Numbered from the stretch's first letter, positions 18,293-27,407 are shown. The stretch: 64,000 nucleotides of DNA from an uncultured Clostridia bacterium (GCA_934500705.1 CAKSTI010000012.1:26933-90932), one strand, 5' to 3'. Notes: a model not told the origin generated them from the sequence alone. Program-made: numbers and translations.

Positions 18293-19111
18293 CTATGTAT
18301 CGGATTTGTGGGAGTTGGCATTATTCATACCTTCCTTAGGCGAAATTCCAAACTCTTTTACATATGCACGGTAAAAAACCGGATAGCTGCCGAAGCCTGA
18401 CGTTGCGGCGGCTTCGCCGATATTTATTCCCTCCGATACGAGGTCGTTTACGAGAGCAAATCTCTTTTTGTTAATATATTGTCTGAATGTCAATCCTGTT
18501 TCCTTTTTGAATACGTGACAGAGATGATATTTTGAAAAGAAAAACATTTCGCATATCTTGTCAAGCGAGATGTCATCTGTGTAATTAGCGTTTACATAAC
18601 TTATAATTTCTTTAAATTGCTTGTTAGATTTATCCGCCTTGGAGAAAGTTTTTAGTTGATTTATCAGGTAAAGTATCTCTATCAGTGTGCTGACTGCAAT
18701 GGGAGTATCCGTATTTTTAAAGTTGTCGGTGTACTTTTTAAGACGCATAATTGCGTCATAGATGCCGGACGATTTTACTGCCTTTGCGCTTATCTTATTG
18801 TCGATTTCAAATGAATAATCGATAAACTGCTTTTCGTATTCGCGACAGTTAAATACGTCGAAAAATTCGGGTTCAATATTTATTGTTATACGCCTGTACT
18901 TGACGCAGTCATTATGGTAGACCCTGTGCATATCGTGTTTTCGGATTACAATTATATCGTACGGAGAAAGGCTGTAATTCTTTCCTTCAACAACGTATTT
19001 GGAATTGCCTTCCAAGAACAAATATATCTCATAACTGCTGTGGGTGTGCAGTGAAAAATGCTCGTTGGAGGGGCTTGGCATAGTCGCTTCTGTGAACTCA
19101 TATAATTCCAT
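18293..19111 (-). CDS. AraC-family transcriptional regulator (cupin + two HTH)
   Basis: 272 residues. N-terminal cupin-type sensor (HFSLHTHSSYEIYLFLEG, ~residues 18-35) and a C-terminal AraC DNA-binding domain (~170-265) with two helix-turn-helix motifs (ISLDKICEMFFFSKYHLCHVFKK; GINIGEAAATSGF). Ribosome site GAGGTGAT lies 9 bases before the ATG. It is convergent with the glucomannan operon and divergent from the isomerase/dehydrogenase genes at 19238, so it may control either. Such regulators usually bind sugars and activate transport or catabolic operons. Confidence 0.9.
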   Translation of the reverse strand: MELYEFTEATMPSPSNEHFSLHTHSSYEIYLFLEGNSKYVVEGKNYSLSPYDIIVIRKHDMHRVYHNDCVKYRRITINIEPEFFDVFNCREYEKQFIDYSFEIDNKISAKAVKSSGIYDAIMRLKKYTDNFKNTDTPIAVSTLIEILYLINQLKTFSKADKSNKQFKEIISYVNANYTDDISLDKICEMFFFSKYHLCHVFKKETGLTFRQYINKKRFALVNDLVSEGINIGEAAATSGFGSYPVFYRAYVKEFGISPKEGMNNANSHKSDT

Positions 19112-19237
19112 AAAATATCACCTCAATGGCATTTTAACACAAGTTGACAATAATTGCAATGTTTTTAACAATATTTGTATAGTTTTATGTTTTCTTTTGC
19201 AGTAAAATAGTATCAGGATAAAGAAAGGTGGTAGACT
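19112..19237. promoter_or_regulatory. Divergent intergenic control region (AraC / isomerase operon)
   Basis: 126 bp of AT-rich DNA between divergent genes. A consensus-like -35 TTGACA occurs at 19143-19148, but no good -10 sits at standard spacing, which fits an activator-dependent promoter. AGAAAGGTGG is the ribosome site for the plus-strand gene. Confidence 0.45.
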
Positions 19238-20098
19238 ATGAGTTACAGTAAAATAAGCGGATTTTCCGATGAGATTTCAGAGGAAATTTGCAAACAGTTT
19301 GATGTTTTAAACAAGCTGGGAATAAAGTATTTTGAACCGAGAGGTGTAAACGGAAAAAACATCTCGGAATTAAGCATTGAGGAAACGGAAACGTTAAAAA
19401 AGGCGATGCTTGATTACGGCATAAAAGTATCTTCAATAGGTTCTCCGATTGGAAAGATAAAACTTACAGATGATTTTGAAAAGCATTTTGAACTGTTTAA
19501 ACGGGTTGTGGAAATTTCAAGTGTTTTAGACAGCAAATATATACGAATATTCAGTTTTTACCATAATGGCGGAAATTGGTCTGCCGATGAAAGGGACCGT
19601 GTCATTTCAAATCTTAAAAAAATGATTGAGTATGCAAAAGTATGGGACATAATTCTCCTGCACGAAAACGAAAAAGATATATACGGCGATAATGCCGACA
19701 GGTGTTTTGATTTAATGAAAGAACTTTACTGCGATAATTTTAAGGCTGTATTTGACCCGGCAAATTTTGTCCAGTGCGGTCAGAATACAAAGGCTGCATA
19801 TGAGATTATGAAACCGTACATTGAATATATGCACATCAAAGACGCACACTTTGCCGACGGCAGCGTTACGGTTGCCGGCGACGGTGACGGAAATGTGGAG
19901 TACATACTGAGTGATTTGTTCAAGAACGGTTACTGCGGATTTTTGAGTCTTGAACCTCATCTCGGAAGTTTTAAAGGACTTTCAAAACTCGAATTAGATG
20001 ATGTTATGGAAAAACTGCCGCAGGGCGGAGAGGGTACGTTTACATTGGCGTTTAACGCTTTAAACAATATTATAAAGAATTTGGGAGTGGGAAAATGA
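19238..20098 (+). CDS. Sugar phosphate isomerase/epimerase (xylose-isomerase-like TIM barrel)
   Basis: 286 residues, AP-endonuclease-2/xylose-isomerase-like TIM barrel. Likely metal ligands sit in LLHENE, FDPANF, IKDAH and LSLEPH, in the usual order (Glu, Asp, His, Glu). Members of this group isomerise or epimerise sugars, inositols or 3-keto-sugars. The stop overlaps the start of the following dehydrogenase by 4 bp (ATGA), indicating coupling. With two Gfo/Idh/MocA enzymes next to it, the set may oxidise and isomerise a sugar or cyclitol via a 3-keto intermediate; the substrate is unknown. Confidence 0.85.
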   Translation: MSYSKISGFSDEISEEICKQFDVLNKLGIKYFEPRGVNGKNISELSIEETETLKKAMLDYGIKVSSIGSPIGKIKLTDDFEKHFELFKRVVEISSVLDSKYIRIFSFYHNGGNWSADERDRVISNLKKMIEYAKVWDIILLHENEKDIYGDNADRCFDLMKELYCDNFKAVFDPANFVQCGQNTKAAYEIMKPYIEYMHIKDAHFADGSVTVAGDGDGNVEYILSDLFKNGYCGFLSLEPHLGSFKGLSKLELDDVMEKLPQGGEGTFTLAFNALNNIIKNLGVGK

Positions 20099-21270
20099 AA
20101 AAGGTAAGAATTGGCATCATAGGATACGGAAATATGGGAACATATCATATTTCAAATTTGCTTGGAGGAAAAGTTCCGCAAATGCAGCTTACGGCGGTAT
20201 GTGATACGTCTGAGGAAAGAAGAAATGCTTTTTTGAAGGCATATCCCACATCGGACTATCCGAATATCGGTGTTTTTGAGAATGCGGAGGAGTTATATAA
20301 AAGCGGTCTTTGCGACCTCGTGTTCATAGTTGTTCCGCACTATATGCACCCGCCGCTTGTAATCAAGGCATTTGAATACGGCTTAAATGTCATTACGGAA
20401 AAGCCTGCGGGAGTTTATACAAAACAGGTTAAAGAAATGAACGAAGCCGCTGAAAAATCCGGGAAACTGTTTGCGATTATGTATAATCAGCGTACAAATC
20501 CGATTTACCAGAAAGTACGAAAAATGGTTCAAAGCGGAGAGCTTGGCCACATAAAGAGAATAACCTGGATAATCACCGATTGGTACAGAAGCCAGGCATA
20601 TCACAACAGCAGTTCCTGGCGTTCCACCTGGAATGGCGAAGGCGGCGGTGCGCTTATCAATCAAAATCCGCACCAGCTTGATTTGTGGCAATGGATGTTC
20701 GGTATGCCGGACAAGGTGTTTGCCAAGGCTTCATTCGGTAAGTATTATAACATTGAGGTTGAAGACGATGTTATGGCATATTTTGAATATGACAACGGCA
20801 CCACGGGAGAGTACATAACTTCGACCGGAGAGGCACCGGGAACAAAGCGACTGGAAATTGCGTGCGATATGGGCAAGGTAGTTGTGGAGGAGGACAGGCT
20901 GCTGTTTTACAGAAACGAAATTTCAGAACGTGAATTTAACAGCAGCAACAAGGCGCCCTTCGGAAGACCTGAGTATTGGAAGTGCAAACTTCCCTGTACG
21001 TTTGATGAGGGTGAGCAACACGTCGGCATACTTAAAAATGTTGCAAATGCCATACTGTCCGGTGAAAAGTTGATTGCAAGGGGCGAGGAAGGAATAAACG
21101 GCCTTACAATATCAAATTCAATACATTTGAGCGCTTGGACAGGAGAAACCGTAGACGTTAAAAACTTCCCGGACGACAGATATTATGAGTTGTTGCAAGA
21201 TAAAATAAAAAATTCTGTGTTGGTAAAGGAAGTTAATCAAGTGGTTGCCGATACTTCCGGCACATATTAA
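20095..21270 (+). CDS. Gfo/Idh/MocA-family oxidoreductase
   Basis: 391 residues. N-terminal Rossmann fold with GYGNMGTYH, the EKPAG motif at about residue 100-105 and the C-terminal alpha/beta substrate domain containing GGGALINQNPHQLDLW with the family's active-site His. NAD(P)-dependent sugar or cyclitol dehydrogenase. Translationally coupled to the isomerase upstream. It is larger than the second paralogue at 21296, so the two probably act on different intermediates or substrates. Confidence 0.9.
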   Translation: MKKVRIGIIGYGNMGTYHISNLLGGKVPQMQLTAVCDTSEERRNAFLKAYPTSDYPNIGVFENAEELYKSGLCDLVFIVVPHYMHPPLVIKAFEYGLNVITEKPAGVYTKQVKEMNEAAEKSGKLFAIMYNQRTNPIYQKVRKMVQSGELGHIKRITWIITDWYRSQAYHNSSSWRSTWNGEGGGALINQNPHQLDLWQWMFGMPDKVFAKASFGKYYNIEVEDDVMAYFEYDNGTTGEYITSTGEAPGTKRLEIACDMGKVVVEEDRLLFYRNEISEREFNSSNKAPFGRPEYWKCKLPCTFDEGEQHVGILKNVANAILSGEKLIARGEEGINGLTISNSIHLSAWTGETVDVKNFPDDRYYELLQDKIKNSVLVKEVNQVVADTSGTY

Positions 21271-21295
21271 TATTTAGAAAAGGAATATTTCCGCA

Positions 21296-22273
21296 ATGAA
21301 AAATGTATGTATAGTGGGTTACGGTTCAATCGGCGTGATACACGAATATGCGTTGAGCTGTGCAAAAAATGCTCGTCTTTACGCAGTTTGTGACATTGAT
21401 GTTGACAAACTCAAAAGCGCTCCGGATAATTTGGTTAAGTACAGCAATTTTGAGCAAGTGCTGTATGATGCAAATATTGATTGCATTCACATTTGCACGC
21501 CTCATTATCTGCATTTTGATATGGCAAAAAATGCGTTGGAGCACGGCAAATTTGTTGTTTTGGAAAAACCGGCGGTTATGAGAAAAGAGGAACTGGAAAA
21601 ACTGTTGCACCTCGACGGTAAAGAAAATATTGCAATGGTATTCCAGAACAGGCTCAATCCCTGTGCCGTAAAGTTGAAAAAAATGATTAATGACGGAAGT
21701 TTGGGGCGTGTAATTTCCGCAAAGGTCGTACTCACCTGGCATCGTGATGCCGATTACTACGCACGTGACTATTGGCGTGGCAAGCTGTCGACAGAGGGCG
21801 GAGGCGTTATGATTAATCAGGCAATTCATACGCTTGACCTCATAGGTTATGTTACGGGTGACTTTAAAAGTGCAAAGGCAAGAATTATGAATTTTTCTAT
21901 CCCCGAAATAGAAGTTGAGGATACTTGCTGTGCATATTTAAAACTCGAAAACGGAGTAAATTGTATTTTGTTTGTAACCAACGCTTATGGTTGCGATGAT
22001 AACCCTGAAATTGAAATTGTGACGGAAAAGTCCAAAATTCTATATAGTGCCGAAAAGCTGACTGTTGACGGCAATGTTGTCGAACAGGACATTTCTCCGA
22101 AAATAGGAAAAGAATGTTGGGGAAGCGGCCACAAAAAGCTGATTGAAAACTTGTATGACAGGAATATATATTTTGGTACAGACGATATTAAGAACACAAT
22201 GTATGCGCTTTTTGCAATTTATGAAAGCGCCGAAAAATCCGGCACAGAAATCAGTATCCCGTGTTTTAGGTAA
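21296..22273 (+). CDS. Gfo/Idh/MocA-family oxidoreductase (second paralogue)
   Basis: 325 residues with N-terminal GYGSIGVIHE nucleotide-binding motif, EKPAV and the GGGVMINQAIHTLDL active-site segment. AAAGGAAT precedes the ATG, 25 bp after the previous stop. It completes a three-gene set with the isomerase and the first dehydrogenase. Pairs of such dehydrogenases with a TIM-barrel isomerase occur in inositol and 3-keto-glycoside catabolism, so a keto-sugar pathway is plausible but not proven here. Confidence 0.9.
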   Translation: MKNVCIVGYGSIGVIHEYALSCAKNARLYAVCDIDVDKLKSAPDNLVKYSNFEQVLYDANIDCIHICTPHYLHFDMAKNALEHGKFVVLEKPAVMRKEELEKLLHLDGKENIAMVFQNRLNPCAVKLKKMINDGSLGRVISAKVVLTWHRDADYYARDYWRGKLSTEGGGVMINQAIHTLDLIGYVTGDFKSAKARIMNFSIPEIEVEDTCCAYLKLENGVNCILFVTNAYGCDDNPEIEIVTEKSKILYSAEKLTVDGNVVEQDISPKIGKECWGSGHKKLIENLYDRNIYFGTDDIKNTMYALFAIYESAEKSGTEISIPCFR

Positions 22274-22464
22274 GCGACGATGGTTTTTATTAATATAATT
22301 AAATATCAAAGAAAGGACAGCGCAATGGAATTTTGTTGTTGAGATTTCATTGCGCAAAGTAATGTAGAAAAAACCAAACCGATATACATTCCTTTGAAAT
22401 AATACATAACGGAAAAGCGGTTGTGCGAATTGCACCGGCACCGTATTCATTTGAATATAAACAA
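22274..22464 (+). other. Intergenic stretch with hairpin and a short gene remnant
   Basis: A 10-bp stem with a 16-base loop lies at 22320-22355 (GCGCAATGGA / TTCATTGCGC, one G-U), without a T run. After it, 22381-22467 encodes a short peptide ending SFEYKQ with no start or ribosome site. It may be the last strand of a lost glycosidase; family not identified. Nothing else is supported here. Confidence 0.4.
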
Positions 22465-22512
22465 TAGGCATATTCGCTGAGCAAGAATTTTACATCAACT
22501 GCAATAGGTTTT

Positions 22513-23379
22513 TTGGTTGATGAGGGTAGAGTAAATCATTTGATGAACAAAGGACTGTCTTTCTCCACAGTAAAGAAAGCCTATGTGCTCCTGAATGAAT
22601 ATTTTAGGACAATGTATCTCGAAGGAATGGTAGAAAAAAATCCAATGAATAACGTGGAAATGATAAAGAAGGCAAACTTCCTGTCGGCACAGGGCAAGGA
22701 TTTACTGCCGGAATGTGACGCAATAACCGTCCTTAATTCGGAGGAATTTAAAAAATTCAAGAAAGAAGCATTTGCCACGTACTCAAACGGAGAGATAAAG
22801 CACAAGCAAGCAGCCGCATATATACTGATGCTGAATACAGGAGCAAGACCCGGTGAAATACTTGCTGTAACCAACCGGGACATCAACGTAGAAAAAAGGC
22901 AAATGAAAATCCGAAACTCGGTTAAAGAAGTATATAACCGAGAGGGGACAAAAGCCACAGGCGGAAGAACATCGAAAGTGGGAAAGACAAAAACGCTATC
23001 AAGTAACCGTACGGTGCCGCTGAATGATACTGCAATCAAAATGATAAAACTTTTGAGAGAGGAATGTTACTTCGGAGAAGACTCACCGCTGATATGCGAT
23101 GAATATGGCAACTACACAAAACCAGTGAATTTCAGAAAGAGGTTTTATCGTATACTTGACGCTGCCGGGATAGAAAGAAAAGGTCTGCACTCGCTCAGGC
23201 ATACCTTCGCAACTAACCTGGTAAACGGAGTAAGGCAATCCGACGGAAAAATAAGAGCACTCAGTCCAAAACAAGTGGCGGATATACTCGGACACACTAC
23301 ATCGCAGATAACTGAAATGTACTATGTGAAAAAGGACACGTCAAGGCTGAACGGAATAACAGACGGATTTGAAATATGA
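22513..23379 (+). CDS. Tyrosine recombinase/phage-type integrase, probably 5'-truncated
   Basis: 288 residues from a TTG without a visible ribosome site; the frame is open back only to a TAG at 22465. Part of the core-binding domain (about residues 10-60) and a complete catalytic domain are present: Arg112 (TGARPGE), H226-x-x-R229 (HSLRH), H261 (LGH) and Tyr270 (MYY). Full-length relatives are usually 350-400 residues, so the arm-binding N-terminus and part of the core-binding domain seem lost. The 3' end and the terminator recur at 63384-63498. It is a relic or minimal integrase of an integrative element; activity is doubtful. Confidence 0.75.
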   Translation: MVDEGRVNHLMNKGLSFSTVKKAYVLLNEYFRTMYLEGMVEKNPMNNVEMIKKANFLSAQGKDLLPECDAITVLNSEEFKKFKKEAFATYSNGEIKHKQAAAYILMLNTGARPGEILAVTNRDINVEKRQMKIRNSVKEVYNREGTKATGGRTSKVGKTKTLSSNRTVPLNDTAIKMIKLLREECYFGEDSPLICDEYGNYTKPVNFRKRFYRILDAAGIERKGLHSLRHTFATNLVNGVRQSDGKIRALSPKQVADILGHTTSQITEMYYVKKDTSRLNGITDGFEI

Positions 23380-23442
23380 CAGAGAATACACCCTGATAAT
23401 CTAATTTCAGGGTGTATCAAATTTTGACACACAGTAAACAAA
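23328..23442 (+). repeat. 115-bp direct repeat, copy 1 (recombinase 3' end + terminator)
   Basis: Covers the last ~17 recombinase codons, stop, terminator hairpin and the segment ending TTGACACACAGTAAACAAA. The partner is at 63384-63498, 40 kb away, in the same orientation. Identity is high with scattered substitutions. Candidate boundary of an integrative element or a duplicated element end. Confidence 0.88.
23386..23425 (+). terminator. Terminator after the recombinase gene
   Basis: An 11-bp stem (ATACACCCTGA / TCAGGGTGTAT) at 23386-23396 and 23407-23417, followed by CAAATTTT. It lies within the direct repeat. Confidence 0.75.
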
Positions 23443-23448
23443 AATGTA

Positions 23449-23492
23449 AGCAGTGGGATTTGAACTTGTAGTACACGGTTTTGAAGGCATTG
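23449..23492 (-). other. Degenerate tRNA-3'-half-like sequence
   Basis: On the plus strand, GCAG-x-GG, then TTGAACT, then a CGGTTTTG block follow the order and roughly the spacing of the 3' half of tRNA-Trp at 63770-63845 (T-loop TTCAAAT and anticodon-arm remnants on the minus strand). The T-stem no longer pairs, so this is not a functional tRNA. It could be an attachment-site scar. Alignment was done by eye. Confidence 0.4.
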
Positions 23493-23591
23493 TCAAATTA
23501 AAAGAACTGTGCAAATTGTTCACAGTGTTAAGCCGTTTGAAGTATTCATTATTTTGCATCTTGTGTCTTTGGGTGTTGCTGAAAAGATTAC

Positions 23592-24410
23592 TTATCGTTG
23601 GCTGTTCTCATCAACCCTGTACGGTGCAATCAATTCATTAATAATGTATTTTTTGGGAGTAATACCGACAATGCTTTTGAAAGTTTTTGAAAAGTGAAAC
23701 GCATCAAAAAAGCCCGCCTGCGATGCCGTTTCATCAATAGTTAACCCCGACAGGAGAAATTGCTTGGCCTTATTAATTCTTACAATATTGCGGTATTTAC
23801 TTGGTGTAACGTTGAAACATTGCTTAAATATGCGCTCTAAGTTTGTTACACAGGTTGCGGACATTCCGGCAATTTCCTTTATCGGAGTGTTTAACATATA
23901 GTATTTATTTATATAATCAACACTGTTTTTTATTTTTGACAAAAGCAAGCTGTTTGTTGAATAACTCTGCGTTTTTATATAGTTAATTAAATCGCAAAGG
24001 TTTGCAAACATTGAAAATTCCTGCTCAGTGCCGAGAGCAACATTTTGATGATGAATTTGAAAAAACAACAGCTCGTATTTGCTTGCATCAACATTTTGTA
24101 TAGCAAAGGGTTCGTTAAATAACGGCACAATTTTATCGCCTGATTTTATATGCAAATCTATCTGGTAATATTCCGTTTCGGGCATAACTATATGATTGAC
24201 ATATTTTCCGCCATATGGGAGATATATTATATCGCCTTCTTTTCCTACCAATTTTTGATTGCCTGAAAAATCAAAGGATTGACACCCTTTTCTATAATAT
24301 ATTATTCCGTCCGTATCTCTAAAATTGCAATGATATACCGGGTCAACACGCATTTTCAAATAACTTCTCACTAACGTAATGTTGAGATTTCGTACATTTG
24401 GTATAATCAT
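23592..24410 (-). CDS. AraC-family transcriptional regulator
   Basis: 272 residues from the ATG at 24410; a GTG seven codons upstream has no ribosome site, whereas AAAGGA precedes this ATG at a longish 12 bases. The N-terminal half is a cupin-like sensor (IIYYRKGCQSFDFSG region). The C-terminal ~100 residues are an AraC HTH domain (TPIKEIAGMSATCVTNLERIFKQ and LTIDETASQAGF). It is transcribed away from the sugar-acid operon starting at 24669, a common layout for a local activator. Inducer unknown. Confidence 0.88.
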   Translation of the reverse strand: MIIPNVRNLNITLVRSYLKMRVDPVYHCNFRDTDGIIYYRKGCQSFDFSGNQKLVGKEGDIIYLPYGGKYVNHIVMPETEYYQIDLHIKSGDKIVPLFNEPFAIQNVDASKYELLFFQIHHQNVALGTEQEFSMFANLCDLINYIKTQSYSTNSLLLSKIKNSVDYINKYYMLNTPIKEIAGMSATCVTNLERIFKQCFNVTPSKYRNIVRINKAKQFLLSGLTIDETASQAGFFDAFHFSKTFKSIVGITPKKYIINELIAPYRVDENSQR

Positions 24411-24594
24411 AATTTTTGTAATTCCTTTCACTCAAATTAACAATACAACCGTAACAATCAGCCAAACATATGTATAATAAAGCAATACAAACGCCGTTTT
24501 TTGACAATATCAGTATAACACTGTCAAATAAAACAGTCAAGCATTTTGTGCGGCGCAAGTGTGATTTTTTACATAAAACAGTTGTATTTATATA

Positions 24595-24623
24595 TTGAAA
24601 TGTAACTGCTAATATGTTATATT
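24595..24623 (+). promoter_or_regulatory. Promoter of the sugar-acid operon
   Basis: -35 TTGAAA (24595-24600), 17-bp spacer, -10 TATATT (24618-24623). It lies 45 bp before the lactonase ATG in the divergent region next to the AraC gene. Confidence 0.6.
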
Positions 24624-24668
24624 GTCCTTGAATAAGTGTCCGATTAATGTCAGAGAGGTGCGTTATAA

Positions 24669-25514
24669 ATGAAACCGGAAATTATTTTTGAAGATAATTT
24701 ATTAGTGGGCGAAAGTCCGGTCTGGGACTGTAAAGAGAATAAATTGTATTTTGTGGATATCAGAGGACAAGCATATTACTGTATGGACTATAAGAGCGGT
24801 AAGTATGAGAAATATGATGTTCCTCAACTGATAGGGTGCCTGGCATTGTGCGATGACGGTAACCTTTTAATATCAATGGAAGACGGAATATATATATCTG
24901 ACGGTTCGGCGGAGATTAAACCCGCACATAAACCGTTAAAAATTAAAGGCGATAGATTTAACGACGGAAAGGTCGGACCTGACGGCTGTTACTATGTCGG
25001 AACTGCCGGGGATAACTTTTCGGGTGCGTTTTACCGGCTCCGAAACGGCAACCTTGAAGAGCTGTTTGATAAATGCGGTTGCTCCAACGGATTGGATTGG
25101 AGCGATGATGCAAAAATTATGTATTATTGCGATTCACGTGAACAGAAAATAGAAAAGTTTTCATTTGACGGCAACTCACACAGCTTGTCGGACAGGCAAA
25201 CCGTGTGCGGAATACCGCCGTACATAGGTTGCGGTGACGGTATGACTATCGATGCTGACGGCAATTTGTGGGTTGCAATATGGGGCGGTTCGTGCGTTTA
25301 TCATATCGAGGCAAACTCCGGGAAAATACTGGACGTTATTGATATTCCGGCAAAGCAGGTCAGTTCCTGTTGCTTTGCCGGTGATAATCTGACTGAACTT
25401 ATTGTAACGACTGCCGCAGTAAGGACTGATTTAAAAGAGCAGCCGCTTGCGGGTAAGATATTTAAAATAGATACCGGGGTGAGAGGCGTGCGTTTTAACA
25501 GTTATCATATTTAA
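24669..25514 (+). CDS. SMP-30/gluconolactonase/LRE-family lactonase
   Basis: 281 residues, six-bladed propeller family. Metal-binding residues are visible in GESPVW (E15), RFNDGKVGPDG (N98) and GCGDGMTIDADG (Asp). The family hydrolyses sugar lactones (glucono-, arabino-, xylono-lactone) to aldonic acids with a divalent metal. GAGAGG is the ribosome site. It heads an operon with an SDR and an UxuA-type dehydratase, consistent with sugar oxidation to lactone, acid and keto-deoxy acid. No signal peptide: cytoplasmic. The specific sugar is unknown. Confidence 0.88.
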   Translation: MKPEIIFEDNLLVGESPVWDCKENKLYFVDIRGQAYYCMDYKSGKYEKYDVPQLIGCLALCDDGNLLISMEDGIYISDGSAEIKPAHKPLKIKGDRFNDGKVGPDGCYYVGTAGDNFSGAFYRLRNGNLEELFDKCGCSNGLDWSDDAKIMYYCDSREQKIEKFSFDGNSHSLSDRQTVCGIPPYIGCGDGMTIDADGNLWVAIWGGSCVYHIEANSGKILDVIDIPAKQVSSCCFAGDNLTELIVTTAAVRTDLKEQPLAGKIFKIDTGVRGVRFNSYHI

Positions 25515-25557
25515 TCAGTAATCATCGGCTAATTCTATCATATAAGGAGCGATTTGA

Positions 25558-26370
25558 ATGAATAAAACAGTTTTGGTAACGGGAGCAAATTACGGACACA
25601 CCGGGTTTGCGATTGCTCAGCGCTACGCAAAGGAAGGATACGATGTTGTCCTGACGTGCAGAAAGGAAAACATCTTAGATGAAGCAGTCACAAATTTAAA
25701 AAAGCTATATAATGTAAACGTGATGGGTTTTATACTCGATTTGAGGGATAAAGAACAGCCATACGTCATTTTTGAGGAACTGGATAAAAAGGGTGTGTTC
25801 GTAGAAACACTCTGCCTGAATTCGGCGGATTTGGCATTGGGACCGGACCCTTCAAAGGGAACGCCGTTTTTTGAGGTGACACCCGACTACATAGATTGGA
25901 TACTCCAAGCTAATGTTGTGGGTAATTTCAGAATTATTCAGTGTGCTGCTATAAGAATGAAGGAACATCATAGGGGAGCAGTGGTATTTGTCAGCTCCAA
26001 TACGGCATACCGTCCTAATATAAACCGTGTTCCGTATGTAACTTCAAAGGGCGGAATTAATTCTATGTCCAGGGGCCTGGCGGTTGATTTGGGACAATAC
26101 GGCATCAGAAGCAATGTTATATTGCCCGGAACCATAAAGACAGCACGCTGGACGGAAATGGGCAAAAAACAGATAACAAACGGTACGATGACACCGATAG
26201 GGGATATATCGGACTTTGAGGATATTGCAAATGCGGCTTATTTTTTGGGAACTGATGAGTCAAAGAACATAACCGGTGTGGAATTGACAGTAGACGGCGG
26301 TATGACCGCTCAGCTATACCCCGAAATACTTAATGTGTATAGAAAAAAGGAAATAGAAAAGGAGGAATAA
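25558..26370 (+). CDS. Short-chain dehydrogenase/reductase (possibly uronate/mannonate oxidoreductase)
   Basis: 270 residues, classical SDR: TGANYGHTG nucleotide-binding loop near the N-terminus, a Ser in VFVSSN, the Y160-x-x-x-K164 pair in YVTSKGG, and a GVELTVDGGMTA C-terminal segment. The stop is 2 bp before an UxuA-like gene. In Bacillus, an SDR (YjmF/UxuB) that reduces fructuronate to mannonate sits beside uxuA, so this could play that role. It could equally oxidise a sugar to the lactone for the upstream lactonase. The choice cannot be made from sequence. Confidence 0.85.
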   Translation: MNKTVLVTGANYGHTGFAIAQRYAKEGYDVVLTCRKENILDEAVTNLKKLYNVNVMGFILDLRDKEQPYVIFEELDKKGVFVETLCLNSADLALGPDPSKGTPFFEVTPDYIDWILQANVVGNFRIIQCAAIRMKEHHRGAVVFVSSNTAYRPNINRVPYVTSKGGINSMSRGLAVDLGQYGIRSNVILPGTIKTARWTEMGKKQITNGTMTPIGDISDFEDIANAAYFLGTDESKNITGVELTVDGGMTAQLYPEILNVYRKKEIEKEE

Positions 26371-26372
26371 AA

Positions 26373-27407
26373 ATGAAGGTGATAATGGGAGCAATAAAGG
26401 AGTTTAACGACGATGCTCTGATGCTTGCCGGACAACTCGGAGCAAAGGGATTTCACTTTAATACTCCTCCGATAGCCGAAAATGACGAGAAATATTGGAC
26501 AGTCAGAGCATTAAAATGGCTGAAAGAGTATACCGAAAAGTTCGGACTTACGCTTGATATGATTGAAAATGTTCCGATAAGATTTTTGGATAAAATAATA
26601 ATGGGCTTGCCGGGACGTGATGAACAAATAGAAAATTATATAAAAACACTGCATAATATGGGCGAGGTCGGTATACCCGTGCTGGGGCATCATTTTTGCC
26701 CGACGTGGGCTTGGCGTACAACAGTTTCAAAACCGTACCGCTGCGGTGCCAAAGTATCGGCTTACAATAAAGCCGATGAGGCTGATGCGCCCAATGCGTA
26801 TGCCGTAAGCAGGCATCATATGATAAATATGGAAAATAAGGATAATCCGCCGACTTCGGAGAACTTATGGGATAACTTTACGTATTTTATTAAAGCGGTT
26901 ATTCCGGAGGCAGAAAGGGCAGGAGTCAAACTTATTACGCACCCGTCTGATCCGCCACTCCCGGTTGTTGCGGGAGTTGAACGGATATTTATTTCAAAGG
27001 AGGATTTTTTAAAGGCGGAAAAAATTGCCGATAACCCGGCGTGGGGAATAAACCTGTGTATGGGTACTTTCTCGCAGCTCGGCGGAGAGGAATATGTGCT
27101 CGATATGATTAGGGAATTTGCTCCCAAAAAGAGAATACATATGGTGCATTTCCGTGACGTTCAGGGCACGGTGGACAATTTCAGCGAGTGCTTCCTCGGA
27201 GAGGGCAGGTACAATCCTTGCAAAATTATGAGGGAACTTTCTATGTACGATTATGACGGCCTCGTTTTAGACGACCACGTGCCGTATCTTACAAATGATA
27301 CAAGATGGGGGCATACCTCCCGTGCATATGAATTCGGATATATTTGCGGAATGGCATCAATGATGAAGTATGATGACGAAACGGCTCCTGCCGGTGATTT
27401 TAAATAA
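26373..27407 (+). CDS. UxuA-like mannonate dehydratase family protein
   Basis: 344 residues, TIM barrel. The four metal ligands known for mannonate dehydratases align: H190 (THPSDPP), C229 (NLCMGT), H259 (VHFRD) and D301 (LDDH). UxuA dehydrates D-mannonate to 2-keto-3-deoxygluconate. The protein is about 50 residues shorter than E. coli UxuA, and the HPDDPP motif reads HPSDPP, so it may handle a related aldonate. Start 2 bp after the SDR stop. Suggests uronic-acid or aldonic-acid catabolism feeding the KDG pathway; the kinase and aldolase genes are not in this window. Confidence 0.82.
   Translation: MKVIMGAIKEFNDDALMLAGQLGAKGFHFNTPPIAENDEKYWTVRALKWLKEYTEKFGLTLDMIENVPIRFLDKIIMGLPGRDEQIENYIKTLHNMGEVGIPVLGHHFCPTWAWRTTVSKPYRCGAKVSAYNKADEADAPNAYAVSRHHMINMENKDNPPTSENLWDNFTYFIKAVIPEAERAGVKLITHPSDPPLPVVAGVERIFISKEDFLKAEKIADNPAWGINLCMGTFSQLGGEEYVLDMIREFAPKKRIHMVHFRDVQGTVDNFSECFLGEGRYNPCKIMRELSMYDYDGLVLDDHVPYLTNDTRWGHTSRAYEFGYICGMASMMKYDDETAPAGDFK

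Noticed and set aside
23453..23697. Two short plus-strand frames after the recombinase repeat
   Set aside because: No ribosome site; they overlap the tRNA-like scar and the 3' end of the AraC gene.
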